Source: Pseudomonadota bacterium
Lineage (GTDB): Bacteria > Pseudomonadota > Alphaproteobacteria > Sphingomonadales > Sphingomonadaceae
Direction: 5' to 3'
Length of the DNA stretch: 64,000 bases
NCBI GenBank assembly: GCA_023423655.1
Contig: JAFAFE010000005.1
Coordinates: forward strand, 496,001 to 560,000
Translations under genes and position numbers: made by a program
Shown here: positions 58,321 through 64,000 of the stretch, one piece after another
Numbering within the stretch: the stretch's first letter is position 1
How the letters are laid out: each line of letters starts with the position of its first letter
Notes under the pieces: model-generated
What the model was told of the DNA's origin: nothing
The model's database searches: none
Seen by the model: only the letters and a program-made list of their open reading frames with translations

Positions 58321-60141
58321 ATGGACGCTCAGCCAACCGAATCCTCTGTTGAGCTCCGCGATGCGCCACTCCCGCCCGATCACGTCCCGTCGGAAGAGGC
58401 CGTAGCGCAGCCCTTTGGTGCGCAGACCAAATCCGGCAATAACAAAGGCAAGGATAATCTCCGTTCCGCCAATGAGCGGCTGATGGCTTGGTATTATCAT
58501 ATGCCGACGGGCCGCAAATTATTCATTGCCATCTTGGTTGCGCTTGCCCCGCTTGCGCTTATCACCTTCATCGCCAATGTCCGCTCGGCCCAGTCGGCGG
58601 ACGAGGAACGGCTTGCGCTGATTTCGGGGGCCAATCGCGATATTGCGCGGCGGATTGCATCTACGTTGGTGACGGATGAAGATATTGTCCGGCGTCCGCT
58701 CGAATCCTTCCGGCTGACCCCGGCAGGCGAGGGAGATGCGGAGAGCGCGCCATCGGGCGCAGCTACGACGCCGGCGGCACCCGCAACGCCGTCCACCACC
58801 CCCGCTCTGGTGCCGACCCGCACCGATTTCCATAGTTTGTGCCAGGATATTAGCCGCGCGCTATCCACCAATAAAAGCGCCGCCCCCGAACTCCATTTGC
58901 TCGATGCGCGCAGCGGCGCCCATCTATGCCATGAGACAAGAACGGATAGCGATGCGGTGCTGTCCAACCTCCCACGTAGCAAAAACCATCTGGAAATCAG
59001 CGAAGATCTGAAATCGGTAATCGACATTTTGCCGGTAACGGACGGCAATGGCACGCCCTTGGCCGCGATGATGGTTTACCCCTGGACAATGTTAGAAGAA
59101 TTGTCGCAGCCCAATACCGAGCTTCCCGACTATAATCTTTATCTGACGCAAGGCGACCGGCAGATTGATATCACCACGCAAGTCGGCGTGTGGGTGCCGG
59201 GCAACAGCCTGTCCGCGACCAGTCCGGTGGGGCGCACGGGGACAACGCTGGAGATTGCCTCGCGGCGCAAATCGGTGTCGGGGACTGACATTATCTCGCT
59301 GCTCGCGCCGCTTGGCATGTGGCTTTTGGCAGGGGGCCTTGCATGGTTGCTTGTGAATAAATTGCTGCTGCGGCCCTTACGCGACATCCAGCGCACCGTT
59401 GCGCATTACCGCCCCGGTCAACGCTATCGCGCCCAGCCGCGCGGCCCCGGCGTGGCGGCGGAAATCAGTAGTCTTGAGCAGGACATGACCGACCTGTCGG
59501 AAATGGTTGCGCGCGACAAGCGGGACCTTGCGAGCGGGCTGGAACGCCAGACCTTGTTGACCCGCGAGGTGCATCACCGCGTCAAAAACAACCTCCAGAT
59601 TATCGCAAGCCTGCTCAATATCCACAGCCGCGCGGCCGATACGGTCGAGGCGATGGAAACCTACCGGTCGATCCAGCGGCGCGTCGGCGCTTTGTCGGCG
59701 GTCCATCGCAACCATTTTGCCGAGCTGGAAGATAATGAAGGCATTGCGCTGCGCCCGCTCCTCAGCGAACTGGCGGCGGGGCTTAAAGGCAATACGCCGA
59801 TGGATGCCCATGCCGCTGTCACGGTCGATGCCGCCGCGATACAGATCCAGCAGGATATTGCGGTGCCGGTGTCGTTCCTGTTCACCGAAATCGGCGAACT
59901 TGCGCTGCTGTCCGACCCGACGCAGCCGCTCACCATCCATGTGCATCGCTGCACGGATGAAGGCCATATGGCCGCATTGTCGATCCAGTCCGATGCGTTG
60001 AAAGCGGGCGAGAAAGTGACCGGCTTGCTCCACCACCGGTTTGATCGCGTGCTGACCGGATTGTCACGGCAATTGCGCCAAGCGCTCGATTATGACGGCG
60101 AAAGCGGCACATTCCATATCCACTTCCCGACGCTGGATTGA
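58321..60141 (+). CDS. phyP: PhyP-like membrane histidine kinase/phosphatase of the general stress response
   Basis: 606 residues: cytoplasmic N-terminus, membrane segment (about 68-85), a periplasmic part of about 240 residues with a Pro/Thr linker, second membrane segment (about 327-346), HAMP-like linker, then a HisKA_2 dimerisation helix REVHHRVKNNLQIIASLLN (HHR at 418-420). The ATP-binding domain is degenerate: the N-box Asn appears replaced (LFTEIGELALL) and no G1/G2 glycine box is visible. In Sphingomonas the protein at this locus, PhyP, acts as a PhyR phosphatase rather than a kinase, which fits. It is convergent with tgt, 9 bp apart. Confidence 0.85.
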   Translation: MDAQPTESSVELRDAPLPPDHVPSEEAVAQPFGAQTKSGNNKGKDNLRSANERLMAWYYHMPTGRKLFIAILVALAPLALITFIANVRSAQSADEERLALISGANRDIARRIASTLVTDEDIVRRPLESFRLTPAGEGDAESAPSGAATTPAAPATPSTTPALVPTRTDFHSLCQDISRALSTNKSAAPELHLLDARSGAHLCHETRTDSDAVLSNLPRSKNHLEISEDLKSVIDILPVTDGNGTPLAAMMVYPWTMLEELSQPNTELPDYNLYLTQGDRQIDITTQVGVWVPGNSLSATSPVGRTGTTLEIASRRKSVSGTDIISLLAPLGMWLLAGGLAWLLVNKLLLRPLRDIQRTVAHYRPGQRYRAQPRGPGVAAEISSLEQDMTDLSEMVARDKRDLASGLERQTLLTREVHHRVKNNLQIIASLLNIHSRAADTVEAMETYRSIQRRVGALSAVHRNHFAELEDNEGIALRPLLSELAAGLKGNTPMDAHAAVTVDAAAIQIQQDIAVPVSFLFTEIGELALLSDPTQPLTIHVHRCTDEGHMAALSIQSDALKAGEKVTGLLHHRFDRVLTGLSRQLRQALDYDGESGTFHIHFPTLD

Positions 60142-60150
60142 CGCGGAAGT

Positions 60151-61329
60151 TTACCGTCCGGGAAAATAATCGCGACGGAAATCAGCTTCAAAGGCGGCAA
60201 AGCGTTGGTCGGCAATCGCCGCGCGCATAGATGCCATCAAATCTTCGTAAAAATGGATATTATGCTGGGTCATCAACATCGCGCCCAGCATTTCGCCCGC
60301 TTTCACCAGATGGTGCAGATAGGCGCGGCTCCATGTCGTGCACACCGGACAGCCGCAACGCGCATCAAGCGGCCCGCTATCTTCGCTATGTTTGGCATTA
60401 CGGATATTAAGCGGACCATTCCAGGTGAAGGCCTGCCCGTTGCGGCCCGAGCGCGTCGGCAACACGCAATCGAACATATCAATCCCGCGCGCGACCGCGC
60501 CGACGAGGTCGTCGGGCTTGCCGACCCCCATCAGATAGCGCGGCTTGTCGTGCGGCAATTGTGACGGCGCAAAATCGAGACAGGCGAACATCGCCTCCTG
60601 CCCTTCGCCCACCGCAAGGCCGCCAACCGCATAGCCGTCAAAACTGATGTCGATGAGTGCGTCCGCCGAGGATTTGCGCAACGCTTCATCGAGCGCGCCC
60701 TGCTGGATGCCGAACAAGGCCGCGCGGCTTGCATGGCCTTCGTCGCTGTCAAAACCTGCGCGCGAGCGTTTGGCCCAGCGCATCGAGCGTTCCATCGCTT
60801 GGGCCTGCTCTTTCGGCGTCGAGGTCGTCGGCACCAACTCGTCAAACGCCATCACAATGTCGGAGCCGAGTAACCGCTGGATTTCCATTGAACGTTCGGG
60901 CGACAGCATATGGCGCGAGCCGTCGAGGTGGCTTGCAAATACCACGCCTTCTTCCGACCTTTTGGTGAGCGCGGACAGGCTCATCACCTGATAGCCGCCG
61001 CTGTCGGTCAAAATCGGACGGCCCCAACCGGAAAAGACGTGCAGGCCACCAAGTTTCGCCACCCGCTCCGCGCCGGGGCGCAGCATCAGGTGATAGGTAT
61101 TACCAAGAATGATGTCCGCGCCGGTCGCGCGCACTTCGACGGGACGCAGGCCCTTGACCGTGCCAGCCGTGCCGACCGGCATGAAAGCAGGCGTGCGGAT
61201 ATCGCCGCGCTGCATCCGGATAACACCGGTGCGCGCCTTGCCTTCGGTTGCGTGGATCGCAAAGTCGAAGCGCGGGCGGTCGACGCCTGCTTCAGGCGCG
61301 ACGCTTGCGCAAGGCGAAGCGGTCGGCAT
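60151..61329 (-). CDS. tgt: tRNA-guanine transglycosylase
   Basis: Exchanges G34 for preQ1 in GU(N) anticodon tRNAs on the way to queuosine. 392 residues: TPAFMPVGTAGTVKGL, GNTYHLMLRPG, the general-base Asp in LTDSGGYQVMSL, the nucleophile in GIDMFDCVLPTRSGRNG, and the zinc site CGCPVC with a downstream His. The first 18 residues are not conserved. The DUF4167 gene is 19 bp upstream in the same direction. Confidence 0.96.
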   Translation of the reverse strand: MPTASPCASVAPEAGVDRPRFDFAIHATEGKARTGVIRMQRGDIRTPAFMPVGTAGTVKGLRPVEVRATGADIILGNTYHLMLRPGAERVAKLGGLHVFSGWGRPILTDSGGYQVMSLSALTKRSEEGVVFASHLDGSRHMLSPERSMEIQRLLGSDIVMAFDELVPTTSTPKEQAQAMERSMRWAKRSRAGFDSDEGHASRAALFGIQQGALDEALRKSSADALIDISFDGYAVGGLAVGEGQEAMFACLDFAPSQLPHDKPRYLMGVGKPDDLVGAVARGIDMFDCVLPTRSGRNGQAFTWNGPLNIRNAKHSEDSGPLDARCGCPVCTTWSRAYLHHLVKAGEMLGAMLMTQHNIHFYEDLMASMRAAIADQRFAAFEADFRRDYFPGR

Positions 61330-61348
61330 GGTGCGCTACTCCCGGCGA

Positions 61349-62167
61349 TTATCCGTCGGCAGCGTCGGCCGCATCACGCCCAATTGCGTCAGGGCCGGTA
61401 GCATCAGGGCCAGCCGCTACGCTTTCCGCCTTGGGACGGCGGCCCCGGCGCGGGCGCGGGGCGGCGGCGGCTTCGTCGCCTTCGCCTGCATCCGAAACGG
61501 GCGCAATCGAGGGCGGCAGCAGTGATGCGTCAAGGCCCAGCGGCGCTTCATTCGCGTCATCATGGCCATTGGCAGCGGCAGCGGGCTTGCGGCCACGGGG
61601 CGCGCGTTCGGTGCGTGCAGGACGTTCGGCGCGATCATTGCGCTCATTCCGCTCGCTACCCCGATCACCACCCCGATCCGCGCGCGGCTGACGGCCACGG
61701 CGCGGGCGGTCTTCGGTGCCCTCAGTGTCGGAAAAGTCGCGATCATCGCGCGCAGCGGGGCCTTCGAGCATAGGCTCGCCTTCGACGCCATGTTCGACGC
61801 CTTCAATCTCGCTGCCTTCATTTTCTTCGCGGCCGTTAAAGTCGCGGCCATTGTCGTCGCGCCAATTCTGGCTGCGTTCTTCATGGCGGGCGCGGCGTTC
61901 GGCCTGCTGTTCTTCCTGACGCGCGCGCACATCGGCAAGCACGCGGAAATAATGGTCGGCGAATTGCAGATAATATTCGGTCAGGACGCGGTCGCCCTGC
62001 ATTTGTGCATCGCGCGCCATATTTTTATATTTTTCAAGGAGTTGCGCTGCATTACCGCGTGCGCGGCTGTCGATACGATTGGCGCTGTCGCCGCCACCCC
62101 GGTTATTATTCTGGCGTGGCGAATTGTTGCGACCGCGACGGCGGTTGCCTTGACGGTTATTGATCAC
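61349..62167 (-). CDS. DUF4167 domain protein
   Basis: 272 residues. The N-terminal third is the conserved DUF4167 part: NNRQGNRRRGRNN, then RGNAAQLLEKYKNMARDAQM and DRVLTEYYLQFADHYFRVLA. The rest is disordered, with strongly alternating Arg/Glu/Asp stretches (RARQEEQQAERRARHEER-like) and a final Arg/Pro/Ala-rich tail (RPRRGRRPK). The basic tract suggests nucleic-acid binding, but the function is unknown. It sits next to prmC-prfA, as in many alphaproteobacteria. Confidence 0.92.
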   Translation of the reverse strand: MINNRQGNRRRGRNNSPRQNNNRGGGDSANRIDSRARGNAAQLLEKYKNMARDAQMQGDRVLTEYYLQFADHYFRVLADVRARQEEQQAERRARHEERSQNWRDDNGRDFNGREENEGSEIEGVEHGVEGEPMLEGPAARDDRDFSDTEGTEDRPRRGRQPRADRGGDRGSERNERNDRAERPARTERAPRGRKPAAAANGHDDANEAPLGLDASLLPPSIAPVSDAGEGDEAAAAPRPRRGRRPKAESVAAGPDATGPDAIGRDAADAADG

Positions 62168-62499
62168 CGAGCTTCTATCCCTATTGTCAAAAAAGCGTTC
62201 AAACCGAAATCATACTTTCCTTATCCGTCCCCCCGGACCGCATGACTTCATGCCAATCCCCGGACGTTTCGGTGTGTGAAACACCCGTATCGGAAATCTT
62301 GTGTCCGACGGATATTCCGGCCATCAGCCTTGATTTTATGGCACCGGGCTCTTGGGGGAGCCACGGGGCAATCCATCGATGCGCTGTGGGAGCTAAGGGA
62401 GGGCGAAGGGGTCAAATCAAGACTACCGGCGCGTCCCTTGAACCAACGCCTTATCCAGTTTGCGTCCGAAAACAAGTAAAAAGCGACTAAAAGCGCGAT
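62168..62499 (-). other. Non-coding region between DUF4167 and prmC
   Basis: 332 bp with no supported gene. Reading frames crossing it lack ribosome sites and family features. A short hairpin, GGTGT..ACACC, near 62269 is the only structure noted. It must carry the promoter of DUF4167-tgt. Confidence 0.5.
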
Positions 62500-63345
62500 T
62501 TACGCCTTTCTTTTTAGCAAAAGCGCACGATCACGCCCGCCCAGATCATGGAATAAAGTCACGTCAAATCCTTGCGATTCGGCAAGTTTTGTGACGCTCG
62601 CTGCCTGCGTCCAGCCGATTTCGAAGATCGCAACGCCCTGCGGCGCGAGCAGATGGTCCAGCACCGGAAGCAACAGGCGATAATCGTCGAGTCCGTCGAT
62701 TCCGGCAAACAGCGCCTCATGCGGTTCATAGTCCGCGACCTGCGGCATCAACTCTGCCGCAACCTCGATATAAGGCGGATTGCACAGGATGAGATCGAAC
62801 GGCCCGCCAATGCCGAGCCACCAATTTTCTTCGGTCCAGTCGCGCCGGAACCACATGGTGCGCGGCTCCATGCCTAAGCTTTGAGCATTTTGTTCGGCCA
62901 GTTCGCGCGCGAGCGCCGAGCGTTCGACCCCGACGCCGACCGCGCGCGGCCATTCGTCGAGGGCGGCAAGCAACAAGGTACCGGGGCCGCTCCCGATGTC
63001 GAGCATGATGGACGGGCCTTGCGGGCCGAAATGGCCGACCGCGGCTTCGATCAATGTTTCGGAATCGGCGCGCGGGATGAGGACGCCGGGTTTGACCTTA
63101 AGGTCAATCGTCCAGAAAGGCTGATGGCCCAGAATATACGCCACCGGTTCATACAGCGCGCGCCGTTCGACCATCGGCCAAAAATCTTGCGGTTCGGTAA
63201 GATCACGGCTTTTGAGGAGATAGTCGCTGCGGGTGAGGCCAAGCGCATGGGCCATCAATAATTCGGCATCCAGTTCGGGCGTGTAGCTGATCGGCTCCAG
63301 TCGCTCGGTTGCCGCGCGGACGGCCTCGCGCGCGGTGCGGGTCAT
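62500..63345 (-). CDS. prmC: Release factor glutamine methyltransferase
   Basis: SAM-dependent enzyme that methylates the Gln of the GGQ motif in release factors. 281 residues: N-terminal helical domain with RSDYLLKSRDL, SAM loop LDIGSGPGTLLLAAL, and the catalytic CNPPYIEVAAE. Follows prfA in the same direction across a repeat region of 169 bp, the usual pairing of the substrate gene and its modifier. Confidence 0.95.
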   Translation of the reverse strand: MTRTAREAVRAATERLEPISYTPELDAELLMAHALGLTRSDYLLKSRDLTEPQDFWPMVERRALYEPVAYILGHQPFWTIDLKVKPGVLIPRADSETLIEAAVGHFGPQGPSIMLDIGSGPGTLLLAALDEWPRAVGVGVERSALARELAEQNAQSLGMEPRTMWFRRDWTEENWWLGIGGPFDLILCNPPYIEVAAELMPQVADYEPHEALFAGIDGLDDYRLLLPVLDHLLAPQGVAIFEIGWTQAASVTKLAESQGFDVTLFHDLGGRDRALLLKRKA

Positions 63346-63380
63346 GAATAAACTCCCACCTCATACTCCCACCCCCGTTT

Positions 63381-63484
63381 GTCTCGAGCGTAGTCGAGAG
63401 ACGGATAGCATTGCGCTCGCGTGTCTCGAGCGTAGTCGAGAGACGGATAGCAAAGGGCTCGCATGTCTCGACTGCGCTCGACAC
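63381..63484. repeat. Tandem/inverted repeat GTCTCGAGCGTAGTCGAGAG between prmC and prfA
   Basis: A 30-bp unit (GTCTCGAGCGTAGTCGAGAG then ACGGATAGCA) at 63381-63410 recurs at 63423-63452, each followed by a 12-bp linker; the inverted form GTCTCGACTGCGCTCGACAC closes the block at 63465-63484. Each unit is itself a hairpin. It lies between prmC and prfA. Confidence 0.85.
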
Positions 63485-63514
63485 GAACGGAGAGTTGGTG
63501 GTGCGAGGCCGCCC

Positions 63515-64000
63515 TCACCCTTCCAACCCGGCCAGGCGTTCGGCCTGATCCTGGAAGATCAGCGCATCGACCAACTCATCCAAATCCCCTTCCAAAATTT
63601 CCGGCAGGCGGTGGAGGGTGAGGTTGATGCGGTGGTCGGTCACGCGGCCTTGCGGGAAATTATAGGTGCGGATGCGCTCGGACCGGTCGCCCGAACCCAC
63701 CATCGACTTGCGCGCGCCCGCTTGTTCGGCATGGAGCCGTTCGCGTTCCATGTCATAAAGCCGCGTCGCCAGCACTTTCATCGCCTTGGCGCGGTTCTTG
63801 TGCTGCGAGCGTTCGTCCTGACATGTCACGACTAGGCCGGTCGGAATATGGGTGATGCGGATCGCGCTGTCGGTTGTGTTGACATGCTGCCCGCCTGCGC
63901 CCGACGAGCGGTAAATATCGACGCGCAGGTCGCTTTCGTTAATGGCGACATCCACCTCTTCGGCTTCAGGCAAGACCGCGACGGTCGCAGCGGACGTATG
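63515..64000 (-). CDS. prfA: Peptide chain release factor 1 (C-terminal part)
   Basis: Runs off the right edge of the window; 161 C-terminal residues are visible. The GGQ loop in IYRSSGAGGQHVNTTDSA hydrolyses peptidyl-tRNA at UAA/UAG; next come IRITHIPTGLVVTCQDERSQ, split by the domain 3 turn, and the C-terminal LHRLPEILEGDLDELVDAL of RF1. The first codons in the window have no start, consistent with an internal position. Confidence 0.95.
   Translation of the reverse strand, partial: HTSAATVAVLPEAEEVDVAINESDLRVDIYRSSGAGGQHVNTTDSAIRITHIPTGLVVTCQDERSQHKNRAKAMKVLATRLYDMERERLHAEQAGARKSMVGSGDRSERIRTYNFPQGRVTDHRINLTLHRLPEILEGDLDELVDALIFQDQAERLAGLEG

Noticed and set aside
63381..63484. Regular repeats as a possible CRISPR array
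   Set aside because: Only two direct copies with 12-bp linkers, plus an inverted copy, and no cas genes; palindromic intergenic repeat fits better.
1..64000. tRNA, rRNA, IS elements, prophage or integrase genes
   Set aside because: No cloverleaf-like T-arm words in the intergenic gaps, no transposase or phage protein motifs among the plausible coding frames.

Overview
The window is a chromosomal stretch of an alphaproteobacterium, almost certainly a member of the Sphingomonadales (Sphingomonadaceae-like). Three things point there: a complete bacterial sphingolipid gene set (serine palmitoyltransferase, dedicated acyl carrier protein, ceramide reductase, ceramide synthase), a PhyR/NepR/EcfG general stress response locus with a PhyP-like membrane protein, and GC-rich, Ala-rich housekeeping genes in alphaproteobacterial order (prfA-prmC-DUF4167, obgE-proB, rplU-rpmA, rlmE-ppx). 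I see no rRNA, tRNA, CRISPR array, insertion sequence, integrase or prophage. The window opens inside one gene (probable RNase E tail) and closes inside another (prfA).

Layout. 0-8.3 kb: RNase E tail, M48 metalloprotease with TPRs, a DsbA-type oxidoreductase with a very long repetitive N-terminal region, rlmE-ppx/gppA, a glycine-zipper protein, a phytase-like esterase, rpmB. 8.4-17.3 kb: Tat-type Gfo/Idh/MocA (GH109-like) enzyme, DedA, tadA, a gamma-carbonic-anhydrase-like protein overlapping a fused MFS/spermidine-synthase-like protein, a GNAT enzyme overlapping hemB, and an M23 peptidase. 17.4-27.5 kb: SUV3-like helicase with an S4-domain partner, DUF488, DUF2945, fdxA, carD, two DUF2807 proteins, rsh, a small exported protein. 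27.7-32.1 kb: HxlR regulator, LytS/LytTR-type two-component pair, lipoprotein, rplU-rpmA. 32.2-37.2 kb: GNAT, PF10118 protein with divergent TetR, obgE, YjaB-like acetyltransferase, proB.

37.2-48.3 kb is the most interesting part. It is a sphingolipid/outer-membrane lipid island: cerR, acpR, spt, a single-domain response regulator, a Tam41-like putative lipid nucleotidyltransferase, a ceramide-kinase-like DAGK-family enzyme, a periplasmic DUF2141 protein, lptF, lptG, a membrane desaturase/hydroxylase and bCerS. The likely flow is: AcpR carries the acyl chain, Spt condenses it with serine, bCerS N-acylates, CerR reduces, the desaturase-family enzyme may modify the ceramide, the kinase and the nucleotidyltransferase-like protein may build an anionic head group, and LptF/LptG may power export. 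The first steps rest on known Caulobacter homologues; the head-group and export roles are inference.

48.3-55.8 kb: DUF2239 with a palindromic operator candidate, xthA, erpA just behind a terminator-like hairpin, a second M23 peptidase, a ferritin-like DUF455 protein, bcp, glnE. 55.9-60.1 kb: general stress response locus ecfG, phyR (minus strand) and nepR, phyP (plus strand), with two GGAAC-type EcfG promoter candidates. 60.2-64 kb: tgt, DUF4167, prmC, prfA (partial). Intergenic regions carry several palindromic repeat families, including three copies of an approximately 141-bp multi-hairpin element that always lies just downstream of a plus-strand gene, two of them bracketing acpR-spt-response regulator.
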